A stretch of 64,000 bases of DNA from DSYU01 sp963827605 (GTDB lineage: Bacteria > Chloroflexota > Anaerolineae > Anaerolineales > Anaerolineaceae), in contig CAWHBK010000001.1 of NCBI GenBank assembly GCA_963827605.1, forward strand, positions 682,001 through 746,000, in the 5' to 3' direction. Of this stretch, positions 52,636 through 61,736 are shown in pieces (the first letter of the stretch is position 1; every line of letters starts with the position of its first letter). The notes under the pieces are model-generated. The model did no database searches. It saw nothing but the letters and a program-made list of their open reading frames with translations, and was not told where the DNA came from. The translations under genes were made by a program, and so were the position numbers.

Positions 52636-53715
52636 ATGCGGAAACTCATCGTTGCGCTGGCTTTACTATTGGGTGTCCTCTTCATCCTTACCCGTTTTGC
52701 CGAGCTGAATGAAGTTCTGACAGCCCTCCAGCGGGGCAACCTGCTGTTCCTCGGCTTAGCGTTATTGGTACAGTGCGCGTGGATTTATAATCTAAGCGCA
52801 TTTTACCAGTCCGTCTATCGGGTGCTGGGCATCTCGGAAAACCGTTTTTACCTGGTTAAGCTGGTAACCGCCGCCAACTTCATGACCGTCGTAGCGCCAT
52901 CTGGTGGGCTGAGCGCCATGGCCGTATATATCGCCGACGCTCAGCGGCGCGGCCGTTCAACCGCGAAGGTAACCGTCGCCGCGGTGTTATATGTCTGGTT
53001 CGAATACATCGGCACGCTGATTATCACCCTGTTGGGGCTGGCCGAGTTAGCCCGGCGAAACAACTTGCATTGGGCGGAGATTGCCGCATCGTTGGTCCTG
53101 CTGGCCGGCGCGCTGATTGTTGGCATGCTGCTTTATCTGGGGATGGAATCCACCCCGGCGCTTAGCCGCACCCTGGCCTGGATGGCACGGGCAGTCAATG
53201 CATTACTGCGACCTTTTATTCACCATAATTATCTATCGGTGGAGCGGGCATATACGTTTTCAGCCGAGGTCTCAGAAGGGATCGCCGCACTGCGCAATCA
53301 CCCGCGCTGGGCTTCGCGACCGCTTCTCTTTACCTTGCTCAATAAGGGCCTGCTGCTGGTCGTCTTATATTTATCCTTTCGGGCTTTCGCGGTTCCTTGC
53401 GACGCCGGCACGCTGGTTGCCGGGCTGGGGATTGCCCACCTTTTCCTGATCGTCTCACCGACACCCGCCGGTATAGGTATTGTAGAAGGCATTCTGGCCG
53501 TCGCATTAAACTCTTTAGGCGTTCCGCTTGGGCAAGCTACGGTGGTCACCTTAACCTACCGCAGCTTCAGTTTTTGGATGCCGTTCCTGGTTGGCATGGT
53601 CGCCTTTCGCCTGCTCAGCCAGGCTCCCAAACCAGGCCTGCCCGTCCCCGCCGTTGAGCCATCCGAATTCGAGCTGGCTGAAGGGATCTCCATCCCCGTG
53701 GGAACGAAGAAATAA
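52636..53715 (+). CDS. YbhN/UPF0104-like membrane protein (LPG synthase TM region)
   Basis: 359 residues with about eight membrane spans, from the family of lysylphosphatidylglycerol synthase flippase-like domains. Signatures are FMTVVAPSGGLSAMAVYIADAQRRG, and PTPAGIGIVEGILAVALNSLGVP in the C-terminal half. The aminoacyl-transferase domain of MprF is absent, so only the membrane part is present; lipid or polyprenol movement is the likely role. Its stop shares one base with the start of the next gene (TAATG). Confidence 0.85.
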   Translation: MRKLIVALALLLGVLFILTRFAELNEVLTALQRGNLLFLGLALLVQCAWIYNLSAFYQSVYRVLGISENRFYLVKLVTAANFMTVVAPSGGLSAMAVYIADAQRRGRSTAKVTVAAVLYVWFEYIGTLIITLLGLAELARRNNLHWAEIAASLVLLAGALIVGMLLYLGMESTPALSRTLAWMARAVNALLRPFIHHNYLSVERAYTFSAEVSEGIAALRNHPRWASRPLLFTLLNKGLLLVVLYLSFRAFAVPCDAGTLVAGLGIAHLFLIVSPTPAGIGIVEGILAVALNSLGVPLGQATVVTLTYRSFSFWMPFLVGMVAFRLLSQAPKPGLPVPAVEPSEFELAEGISIPVGTKK

Positions 53716-54638
53716 TGCCGCCGGTTGAGAGCAGCGCGTTTTGGGATTTATATTGGGAAGTCCGCCTGCAAGAGATGCAAAACCTGGGGAAGCGGCATGC
53801 CATCCTGGCCATCTCTGCCCTCATCCGGCAGGTATCTGGCAAGCTCGCCCGCCCCTTGCGCCTGCTGGAATTAGGCTGCGGCGAAGGTCAGATCATCGGC
53901 GCGCTGGTTGAAGGACACGCCCAGGTTTGTTCCAGCCGGGCGTGCATTGGAGTCGATTACCTGCCCGCTTCATTAAAGACTGCCCGCCGCGATTATCCCT
54001 TCATGACCTTCCTGGAAGGCGATTTTACGGATGCTGGCCTGCTGGAAAGGTTGGGGCAGTTTGAGATCGTGCTGCTGGTAAACGCGCTGCACGAGGTCTA
54101 TTCTGCCACTTACTCAGAAAAGCTGGGCGAAGTGGATGTTCCAGCCGCAAAGCAGCGGGTGGAGCGGGCCTTTGCCGGTGCTGTGGAGCGGGTAATCCCG
54201 GGCGGTTACCTGGTGATATTTGATGGTCTGGAACCGGCTGGCGACATCAGCCAAAAGGTACGCCTGCGCTTCCTACATGCGCAGGCACGTGAGCACTTTC
54301 TGAGCTTCGCGCAGGAATACCGCCCATTTCAGATTTCGTATCGTACCCTGGGCGATCCTACGATTGTGGAATTGTCCCGCCGCGATTTTGCCCGCTACAT
54401 CACGAAATCGATTTTTCTCGGCAAACGTCTCTGGCAAACGGAACGCCTGGAAAGCTACCAGTATTACACCACGCAGGAATTTCAGGCCGCCTTTGCGAAA
54501 GAAGGGCTAGAAATCGTAGAGCTGCGCACCCTAACCGTGGATGATGAAAAATGGCGCCGCACAGTCGAAATACTGACGCCCGGAGTGGACTTTCCCGAAG
54601 AGCATATAATGATCGTCGCAAGGAAGCCGGAGAACTAA
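53715..54638 (+). CDS. SAM-dependent methyltransferase
   Basis: 307 residues, class I fold. Motif I LLELGCGEGQIIG, then VDYLPASLKTARRDY and LVNALHEVYSAT-type motif II/III. No substrate can be assigned. The coupling to the membrane protein before it suggests a lipid or quinone-like target, by inference only. Its last 4 bases overlap the convergent DUF3892 gene. Confidence 0.83.
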   Translation: MPPVESSAFWDLYWEVRLQEMQNLGKRHAILAISALIRQVSGKLARPLRLLELGCGEGQIIGALVEGHAQVCSSRACIGVDYLPASLKTARRDYPFMTFLEGDFTDAGLLERLGQFEIVLLVNALHEVYSATYSEKLGEVDVPAAKQRVERAFAGAVERVIPGGYLVIFDGLEPAGDISQKVRLRFLHAQAREHFLSFAQEYRPFQISYRTLGDPTIVELSRRDFARYITKSIFLGKRLWQTERLESYQYYTTQEFQAAFAKEGLEIVELRTLTVDDEKWRRTVEILTPGVDFPEEHIMIVARKPEN

Positions 54639-54946
54639 TACTCGGGCAGGTTATCCAGCTGATCTTTCTCTACCGGGTCAGCGTCCATATCCGTGCGTAG
54701 GAACTCCGTCCCTTTTATAGAGATCACTAAAATTTTCTCTCCCTTGCGGTACCTGCCTTCATCATTTCGGTATATTGTCATGAACTGCTTGCCGTCATGG
54801 ATCAGGCTCATGATCTTTTTTCGAACCATGTTATAGGGGCCGCTCAGTTTCTTACTGCTGTCCTCACGAACTGAGGCCCAAATAATCCGTGAATGATCTT
54901 TGGTGTACCTGACTTTTTCAATGTAATAGTCCGCTCGCTCGCTCAC
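54635..54946 (-). CDS. DUF3892 domain protein
   Basis: About 103 residues, small and soluble. YYIEKVRYTKDHSRIIWASV, IMSLIHDGKQFMTIYRN, and the end GTEFLRTDMDADPVEKDQLDNLPEY cut in parts match the DUF3892 pattern, in which the LRTD and LGNLP-like ends are conserved. Two in-frame GTG codons (54949, 54946) follow AAGGAGG; the second has the better spacing. Function unknown. Confidence 0.8.
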   Translation of the reverse strand: MSERADYYIEKVRYTKDHSRIIWASVREDSSKKLSGPYNMVRKKIMSLIHDGKQFMTIYRNDEGRYRKGEKILVISIKGTEFLRTDMDADPVEKDQLDNLPEY

Positions 54947-55066
54947 CACAACCTCCTTATCGCCTAAATCATTTTAGCATCAATAACTACCCAGGTCCAT
55001 CATTCTACGGTCACCAAACAAGTCTTTCACAAAATCCGCGTAAAAATTAATCATCGATATATGTGA

Positions 55067-55072
55067 TACAAT
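55067..55072 (+). promoter_or_regulatory. Possible -10 box of the RRM gene
   Basis: TACAAT, 5 of 6 to consensus, 80 bases before the ATG; the -35 region is poor. The leader would be about 75 bases, ending in AAAGGAG. Confidence 0.35.
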
Positions 55073-55152
55073 ACCTGAACACTTTCGAAAAGATGATTTC
55101 TCGCCATCGTATTCGCTGGATGACGGGATTTTGTTTCCCCAAAGGAGAAAAA

Positions 55153-55539
55153 ATGGAAACAAAAATTTATGTAGGTAACCTTTCCTACGACACGACCGAA
55201 GATGAACTGCGCGAGCTGTTTGCGCAGGCCGGCACGGTGAACGCCGTTGATCTGATCAAAGATCGCGATTCCGGCAGTTCGAAAGGGTTTGCCTTCGTAA
55301 CGATGAACAGCCAGGAGGAAGCCAACGCGGCAATCGAACAGTTAAACGGGCATAGTCTTGGCAACCGCGAGCTCAAAGTAAGCATCGCCCGCCCGCGCGA
55401 GGAGCGTTCCGGTGGGGGGGGTGGCTATCGCAGCGGCGGGGGCGGTGGTGGCGGCGGCTATCGCAGCGGCGGTGGTGGTGGCGGTGGCGGCGGCAACCGG
55501 CGCAGTGGTGGTGGCGGCGGAGGCAACCGGCGCTACTAG
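55153..55539 (+). CDS. RNA-binding protein, RRM plus glycine-rich tail
   Basis: 128 residues. One RRM domain (residues 1-80) with RNP2 IYVGNL and RNP1 KGFAFVTM, joined to a tail of about 45 residues made almost wholly of Gly with Tyr, Arg, Ser and Asn (YRSGGGG and NRRSGGGG repeats). The architecture matches plant and cyanobacterial glycine-rich RNA-binding proteins, often cold-induced RNA chaperones. AAAGGAG lies 6 bases before the ATG. A terminator follows. Confidence 0.92.
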   Translation: METKIYVGNLSYDTTEDELRELFAQAGTVNAVDLIKDRDSGSSKGFAFVTMNSQEEANAAIEQLNGHSLGNRELKVSIARPREERSGGGGGYRSGGGGGGGGYRSGGGGGGGGGNRRSGGGGGGNRRY

Positions 55540-55589
55540 GCCCCGGACTCAACCGCTCTATCTACGAAACAAATTCAGTAAACCATGTC

Positions 55590-55620
55590 AAAGCCTGTCA
55601 GATCGAGACAGGCTTTGATT
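55590..55620 (+). terminator. Terminator after the RRM gene
   Basis: TCAAAGCCTGTC pairs with GACAGGCTTTGA (12 bp, loop AGATCGA), followed by TTATTTAAT. Confidence 0.8.
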
Positions 55621-55704
55621 ATTTAATCACCAGGCATGTGCAGCTGGGCGGAAACAACGCGATCCGTTTTGATCGGAATACACGCCCGGCTGTAAAGCAT
55701 TTGA

Positions 55705-55710
55705 TATACT
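55705..55710 (+). promoter_or_regulatory. Extended -10 box directly before the ArfB-like gene
   Basis: TTGATATACT holds an extended -10 (TG-n-TATACT); the box ends 6 bases before the ATG at 55717 with no Shine-Dalgarno, again fitting a leaderless transcript. Confidence 0.5.
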
Positions 55711-55716
55711 TATCCC

Positions 55717-56142
55717 ATGATCGATGTCACTCCCTCGCTTTCGATCGACGAAAGCGAGATCCAGATGGAATTCATTCGCTCCTCCGGCCCGGGCGGCCAG
55801 AACGTCAACAAAGTCGCCACGGCAGTGCAGCTGCGCTTTGATGTTGCCGGTTCGCCTTCACTTCCAGAGGATGTGAAAGCTCGCCTGGTAACGTTGGCCG
55901 GCAGCCGCCTCACCGGGGATGGCGTGCTCATCATCGAAGCACACCAGTACCGCACCCAGGAGCAGAACCGCGCCGATGCCCTGCTGCGCCTGGTCGACCT
56001 GCTCCGCCAGGCTGCCCATCGGCCAAAGCCGCGTAAAAAGACCCGGCCCAGTGTCGCGGCTAAAGCCCGCCGCCTGGATGAGAAGCGCCAGCGCGGGGAA
56101 ATCAAGCGTATGCGCCGCTCCCACGCGCCAGAAACCGAGTAA
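55717..56142 (+). CDS. arfB: ArfB-like peptidyl-tRNA hydrolase / ribosome rescue factor
   Basis: 141 residues. The release-factor GGQ motif is in RSSGPGGQNVNKVAT (residues 21-35), and the C-terminal tail is strongly basic (RPKPRKKTRPS, KRQRGEIKRMRRS), as in ArfB/YaeJ, which enters the mRNA channel of stalled ribosomes and frees the nascent chain. It lacks the codon-recognition domains of RF1/RF2. A monocistronic gene by context. Confidence 0.93.
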   Translation: MIDVTPSLSIDESEIQMEFIRSSGPGGQNVNKVATAVQLRFDVAGSPSLPEDVKARLVTLAGSRLTGDGVLIIEAHQYRTQEQNRADALLRLVDLLRQAAHRPKPRKKTRPSVAAKARRLDEKRQRGEIKRMRRSHAPETE

Positions 56143-56301
56143 CTTCCCCCCATCTCAGAAGCAGCTTTTTTTCGCCCCACCAAAATCACACGCGAACATC
56201 TTGCAAAAAAGTAAGGCCTGTCTGGTAAAAGGCCTTTTCTCTGCGGTGATATAATCCGTTTATCCGCTATAACAATCGCTTTTCAAAGAGGTTTCATCAA
56301 A

Positions 56302-58121
56302 TTGGCTACTTTATCTGTATCGACCCAGGCGAGTGTGAACGCTGGCAAAAAACGCTCGAGCCCCACCTGGCTGGTGCTCAAATATGCCCGTAATTACATC
56401 CTCCCGCTCACTGCGACCGTAGTCGCCATGCTGCTCCTCACCGGGGTAAAACTGGTTCTCCCCTGGATCGTCAAAACACTCATTGAATCAATTACCGCCC
56501 GGCCGATCCTGGATTCCACCTGGCAGTTAATGACTACCCTGGCGCTAATCGGCCTGGTGGTTTACATCGTGCGCGGGGGTGCGTCCTTCGTGCGCAGCTA
56601 TATGGCCCACGTCGCCGGCTGGGGCGTGGTCGCCGACCTGCGCAAACACGTTTACGAACACCTCCAGCGCCTGACTTTACGCTTTTTTGAGGATAAGCAG
56701 ACCGGGCAGATGATGTCACGGGTGATTAACGATACGGATATGTTTGAAAGCCTGATCGCGCATGCCATCCCGGATGTGCTGGTAAATGTCATTACCTTTG
56801 TGGCGATCAGCAGCATGCTCTTCATCATGAACTGGCGCCTGGCGCTGCTCACCCTGGCGCCCATTCCGCTGGTAATCCTGTCCCTGCGTATCTATGCCCG
56901 CCTTGTTCGGCCGGCTTTTCGCAACCGGCAGAAAGAATTGGGCGAGTTTAATGCCGTTCTGAATGATGCTATCTCCGGCATCCGCGAGATCAAGGCCTTC
57001 ACCCGTGAAGAGGTCGAAGCCGAGCGCGTCGGCGAAAGCATCGACCGCTACCGCCTGTCCATGCTGGCTGCCCTGCGCCTGATGGCTATCTACCAGCCCT
57101 TTATCGAATTTACCTCCTCATTGGGTACTCTGGTGGTGATCTTCTTCGGCGGGCGGTTGGCCTTCCAGGGCGTACTCTCGGTCGCCGAGCTGGTCGCTTT
57201 CTTCCTCTACCTGGAAATGTTCTACGAGCCGGTTCGCAACCTGGGCAACGCCTGGGAATCCGTCCAACAATCGCTGGCCGGCGCAGACCGGGTAGCCGAG
57301 TTGCTGGATGAGGAACCCGAGCTAGGCAACCGTCCCGGCGCGGTTGCGCTCAAAGAGCGCGCGAACGGCGAGATTATCTTCCACGATGTGAGTTTCCAGT
57401 ACAGCCAGGGAGAGCCAGTCCTCGAGCGCATCTCGTTGGAAATCCCGGCCCATCAGGTAGTCGCGTTGGTCGGTCCAACCGGTGTGGGCAAATCGACCAT
57501 CGTCAGCCTGATCCCGCGTTTTTATGATGTCTGCGGCGGCAGTATCACCCTGGATGGGCATGACCTGCGCGATCTTACACTCGATCGCCTCCGCCAGCAG
57601 ATCAGCATTGTCCTCCAGGATGTATTCCTTTTCCACGGCAGCGTGCGCGATAATATCCTGTTTGGCCGCCCAAATGCCACCGAAGAAGAAATGATCGACC
57701 GCAGCCAAAATCGCGAACGCCCATGAATTTATCGAAGACCTCTCGGATGGCTACGACACCCTGATCGGCGAGCGTGGGGTTAAGCTGTCCGGCGGGCAGA
57801 AGCAGCGTCTTTCCATCGCCCGCGCGGTGCTCAAGGATGCCCCTATCCTGATCCTTGATGAAGCTACTTCCTCGGTCGACACAGAGACCGAAATGCTCAT
57901 CCAGCAAGCGATCGAACGGCTGATGGTTGGGCGGACCACCATTATCATTGCCCACCGCCTCTCAACCAGTCCGCAGTGCCCATAAAATCGTGGTTCTAGA
58001 AGGCCGCCATATTGCCGAAGTCGGCTCGCATGAAGAACTGCTTACCCGCGATGGTCTCTACCGGCGCCTGTACACCGTTCAGCAGAGAATGAATCCTCAG
58101 CCCGACCCTGGGCTTTACTAA
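56302..58121 (+). CDS. ABC exporter, fused membrane and ATPase domains (two frame breaks)
   Basis: About 605 residues when repaired. Six membrane spans (residues 1-330) precede the ATPase domain with Walker A GPTGVGKST, Q-loop VLQDVFLF, signature KLSGGQKQRLS, Walker B ILILDEATSS and the H-loop IIAHRLS. MsbA/LmrA type, likely a homodimer exporting lipids or drugs. Breaks near 57699 and 57968 each fit one extra base (C and A). The start is a TTG at 56302 with AAAGAGG upstream. Confidence 0.91.
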
Positions 58122-58191
58122 GAATTGGAATCTGGCTTTTTGTTGTACAATAGTTTAAGAATCTCAGCGCATCGATAAGGGAAATCACTCT

Positions 58192-59338
58192 ATGGCAGAT
58201 AAAGTATTAATCGTAGATGATGACGTTCAAACCCTGCGTTTGGTCGGGCTGATGCTGGAACGCCAGGGATATAAGATCCTGGCAGCCAACAATGGAGCCC
58301 AGGCGCTCCAGATGGCTCACACCGAACATCCCAGATGTAATTCTTCTTGATGTGATGATGCCTGACCTGGATGGTTATGAAGTTACCCGCCGCCTGCGCC
58401 GAGACTCGGAAACCGCCAATATCCCCATTCTGATGTTTACCGCCAAAACCCAGGTGGATGACAAAATCTCCGGCTATGAGGCCGGGGTCGATGATTATCT
58501 CACCAAGCCGATCCACCCCGCCGAGCTGACCGCACACATGCGCGCCTTGCTGCAGCGCAGCAAAACGCGCACCACCACTTCGCGCGAGCGCGGCTATGTC
58601 ATCGGCATACTCGCTGCAAAAGGCGGCGAGGGAGTCTCTTCCCTGGCGTTGAACCTTGCCATTGCTTTCCATCAAAAAACCAAAGCCGAGGTCATCGCCG
58701 CCGAGCTGCGCCCCGGCCAGGGCACCTGGGGCATCGAACTGGGCAATAACCTGACCGATGGATTGGCGCACCTGATGCAAATGCGCGCTCAGGATATCAC
58801 CGCTGGTTCCGTCGAAAACGAGCTGGCGCGCATGTCCTTCGGCATCCGCTTACTGATGGCGCCGCCAAAAGCCAAAGACGCCGAGATGATGTGCGCCACG
58901 GAACAGATTGAAGCGGTGGTTGAAAACCTGCCTCTGCTTGCCAAACTGGTGCTGCTCGATATCGGTACGAACTATATCCCCGGCTACGATATGCTCCTCA
59001 ATCAATGCAATGAGGTAATCGTCGTTACGGCTCCCTTCCCCGCCAGCGTCCAGCGCACCCGCTTCCTGATTGACGACCTGGGCACCAAGGGCTTTGGTCG
59101 CTCCAAGCTAATGACTGTCGTAAGCATTAACCGCATTCGCGCGGATGTTCAGCTCTCGCTCCCCCAAATGCAAGAAACGTTGGGCGTACCGGTCGCTCAG
59201 GTGATTCCACCCGCGCCCGAAATTGCCTTCCAGGCCGCGAACCGCAACATCCCATTGATCCAGGTCCAGATTGGAGGGGTACTCAGCCAGTCGTTCACCA
59301 GTTTAGCCGAGCGGCTGACGCAACGAGTTCCGGTATGA
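58192..59338 (+). CDS. Response regulator receiver fused to TadZ/CpaE-like ATPase (one frame break)
   Basis: About 381 residues when repaired. A REC domain with VLIVDDD, the phospho-acceptor Asp53 in ILLDVMMPDLDG and the switch Lys in FTAKTQ is followed by a MinD/ParA-like domain. Its Walker A is degenerate (AAKGGEGVSSLALNLA, without the usual catalytic Lys after G), as in CpaE and TadZ proteins that position Tad pilus systems at a pole. No Tad pilus genes are present. The break near 58331 (CATCCCAGATG) fits one extra base. Confidence 0.85.
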
Positions 59339-60117
59339 GTGTTTCAGGCGACGGTTCGCCAGACGATTCTGCCCTGCACGCCGCTGCCAGACTGCTTCGT
59401 TCGGCGCGCCATGCGGTTGTTTTCACTGGCGCGGGCATGTCTACGCCTTCCGGAATCCCTGATTTCCGCTCGCGCGGCACCGGCCTATGGGAACAATCCA
59501 ACCCGATGGAAGTAGCTTCCCTGGGTGTTTTCCAAACCCATCCGGAACGTTTTTTTGGTTGGCTTCGCCCGCTGCTGCAAAGGATCTGGGCCGCCCAGCC
59601 AAACCCCGCCCACACCGCTCTGGCACAGTTAGAAGCGGCTGGAATCATAAAAGCCGTCATCACGCAAAACATCGATGACCTGCACCAGCGTGCGGGTTCG
59701 CGCAACATCTATGAAGTCCATGGCTCGCTGCGCACCATCAGCTGCGCGAGCTGTAAACAATCCTGGCCTTCGGAAAAATTTCGGGCTGAGATCGAGAATA
59801 CCGGCCCGCAGGTTTTACCGCGCTGCCCAAAATGCAGCCAGGTACTAAAGCCGGACATCGTCCTGTTTGGCGAAATGCTGCCCTTCGAAACCTGGCAAAC
59901 TGCTGAAGATCACTGCAAACGCGCCGATGTGATCCTGGTGGCGGGCTCTTCACTCGAGGTTTGGCCCGCGGCTTCTCTCCCTGAAATGGCCGTTGAACAC
60001 GGCGCGCGCCTGATTGTCAACAACCGGACCCCTACCTACATGGACGAGCAAGCCGAAAGCCTGCTCCCCGCCAACGTGGCCGAAGTTCTACCCAAAATTG
60101 CGAGTCTTCTCCTATGA
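59335..60117 (+). CDS. Sirtuin NAD-dependent protein deacylase
   Basis: 260 residues. FTGAGMSTPSGIPDFRS binds NAD, TQNIDDLHQRAGS precedes the catalytic His in YEVHGS, and zinc ligands are CASC and CPKC. VLVAGSSLEVWPA and NNRTPT close the NAD site. It should remove acetyl or longer acyl groups from lysines. Start overlaps the previous stop by ATGA, and its stop overlaps the kinase start in the same way, so all three are translated as a unit. Confidence 0.94.
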   Translation: MSVSGDGSPDDSALHAAARLLRSARHAVVFTGAGMSTPSGIPDFRSRGTGLWEQSNPMEVASLGVFQTHPERFFGWLRPLLQRIWAAQPNPAHTALAQLEAAGIIKAVITQNIDDLHQRAGSRNIYEVHGSLRTISCASCKQSWPSEKFRAEIENTGPQVLPRCPKCSQVLKPDIVLFGEMLPFETWQTAEDHCKRADVILVAGSSLEVWPAASLPEMAVEHGARLIVNNRTPTYMDEQAESLLPANVAEVLPKIASLLL

Positions 60118-61313
60118 ATGATACCTCCCCATCCCACCTGTTGAAACAATATCAACGTGTGATCGAGGTTTCTCACAATCTGGCCTCAACCCTGGACCTC
60201 AATGCGCTACTCACCAACATCATGGATGTCGCCGTTGACCTGGTAGAAGCAGAAGAAGCCTCCATCTTACTATATGACCAGCACACCCACCGGCTGTATT
60301 TTGAGACCGCCACCAACGCGGACAGCTCTCCCATGCTGCAGAAGCTATTCATCCCCGAGGAAAGTATCGCCGGCTGGGTCGCGGTAAACCGCATCCCGCA
60401 AATTGTAAACAATGTCCACGAAGACAAACGCCATTTTGAGGATATCGATCAGAAGATCAACTTCAGCAGCCGCTCGCTGATCGCCATCCCGTTGATCGCC
60501 AAGCAGAAGTTAATCGGCGTATTGGAAGTATTAAACAAAAAACAGGGCATGTTTAACGCCGAAGACCAGGAAATTCTTCTGGCGCTGGCCGCCCAGGCTG
60601 CCGTGGCGATTGAAAACAGCCGGCTTTTCCAGCAGTCCGACCTGATCGCCGAGTTCGTCCACGAGCTGCGCACCCCAATGTCTTCTATCTTTACCGCCTC
60701 CTACCTGCTCCAGCGTCCCGAACTCGCCGAAGAACAGCGCCTGCGCCTTGCCCAAACCATTCACCAGGAAACCCAACGTTTAAACGAACTGGCCTCAATC
60801 TTTCTCGATCTGGCCAGCCTGGAGTCTGGTAGAGCCAGCATCCGCCCGACCAGCTTTGATTTCCGGTTGTTAATGGATGAATGCCTGAAGGTAGCGCAGA
60901 TCAAGGCCGGTGAAAAGGGCATCCAGATGCATTTAGAAGCCCCCGAGACGCTGCCCAATCTGGAAGGTGATCGAGATAAGCTCAAACAGGCGCTGCTAAA
61001 CCTGCTCAACAACGCCGTAAAATATAATTGCCCGCAGGGGAAAGTTATCCTCCGCGCCTGGATCAAAGAGAGCCAGTTATTCTTCGCCGTCCAGGATACC
61101 GGGGTCGGCATCCCCGCCGACCAGATTTCACAGCTTTTCACCCGTTTCTTCCGGGCGAGCAATGTAGAACGCTCCGTATCTGGAACCGGGCTTGGATTGT
61201 CGATCAGCCGCCGCATCATTCAAATGCATAATGGAGAAATTGACGTTGAAAGCACCCTGGATGTAGGGACAACTTTTACCGTGCATCTTCCCTTGCGGCA
61301 AGAGCCTGGTTAA
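60114..61313 (+). CDS. GAF-domain sensor histidine kinase
   Basis: 399 residues with no membrane span, hence cytosolic. A GAF domain (about 20-170, VEAEEASILLYDQHT and SSRSLIAIPLIAKQKLIGVLEVLN) joins a HisKA domain with the phospho-His183 in FVHELRTPMSS and a HATPase_c domain with LNLLNNAVKYN, QDTGVGIP, RFFRAS and GTGLGLSIS. It may phosphorylate the receiver encoded two genes upstream. The GAF domain would bind an unknown small ligand or sense redox state. Confidence 0.94.
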   Translation: MNDTSPSHLLKQYQRVIEVSHNLASTLDLNALLTNIMDVAVDLVEAEEASILLYDQHTHRLYFETATNADSSPMLQKLFIPEESIAGWVAVNRIPQIVNNVHEDKRHFEDIDQKINFSSRSLIAIPLIAKQKLIGVLEVLNKKQGMFNAEDQEILLALAAQAAVAIENSRLFQQSDLIAEFVHELRTPMSSIFTASYLLQRPELAEEQRLRLAQTIHQETQRLNELASIFLDLASLESGRASIRPTSFDFRLLMDECLKVAQIKAGEKGIQMHLEAPETLPNLEGDRDKLKQALLNLLNNAVKYNCPQGKVILRAWIKESQLFFAVQDTGVGIPADQISQLFTRFFRASNVERSVSGTGLGLSISRRIIQMHNGEIDVESTLDVGTTFTVHLPLRQEPG

Positions 61314-61346
61314 CGGATTCTTTGAAAGAAACGACAACTTCGACTA

Positions 61347-61373
61347 AAAGTTTTTCCTATTCGGAAAAGCTTT
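61347..61373 (+). terminator. Hairpin after the histidine kinase
   Basis: 11-bp stem with one G-U pair (AAAGTTTTTCC / GGAAAAGCTTT, loop TATTC). The U-tract behind it is short, so termination is only probable. Confidence 0.5.
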
Positions 61374-61383
61374 GTTCCACCTA

Positions 61384-61412
61384 TTGACAAAACATCCAAT
61401 TATATTTATGAT
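61384..61412 (+). promoter_or_regulatory. Promoter of the Liv-type transport operon
   Basis: A perfect TTGACA (61384-61389) and TATGAT (61407-61412) are 17 bases apart. The start would be near 61419, leaving a leader of roughly 320 bases. Confidence 0.75.
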
Positions 61413-61736
61413 CGGCGGAACGTCTCACACTAATTGGGTACACGCCGAACTTGAACTTTTTTAATTTACCGTTTTTTGTAAATTCGAATTTCCACAGGTC
61501 TGAGACTTCGAGAAGAACCTGCATAGATCTTACGCCATAGCAATATGTGCAGAATCTTCCTATAAGCGTAGTAAGTCCAATTTTAGCGAAAGGAGGATAA
61601 CGCCATAGAATCACCCTCCTCGAGTAGCACGCAAAACCCGTTGGGGGCCCATAGGCACAAACAATCCAGTGCCCGAAATGATAGCTCGTTCCTTTGCTGG
61701 TATCGAAAAACATTCACAAAGAAGGAGAAACAGAAG

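Larger units (their letters stand above)
61314..61736 (+). other. Intergenic region before the Liv operon
   Basis: 423 bases, A+T-richer than its surroundings. It contains a hairpin just after the kinase gene, a strong promoter, and a leader of about 320 bases with a 7-bp stem (AATTTAC/GTAAATT) and a stem pairing AGGAGG (61591-61596) with CCTCCT (61615-61620). No leader peptide or known riboswitch motif recognised; a minus-strand frame at 61381-61713 is not supported. Confidence 0.6.

Noticed and set aside
61381..61713. 110-codon minus-strand frame in the gap before the Liv operon
   Set aside because: No ribosome binding site, no recognisable protein features, and it lies across a strong plus-strand promoter and leader.
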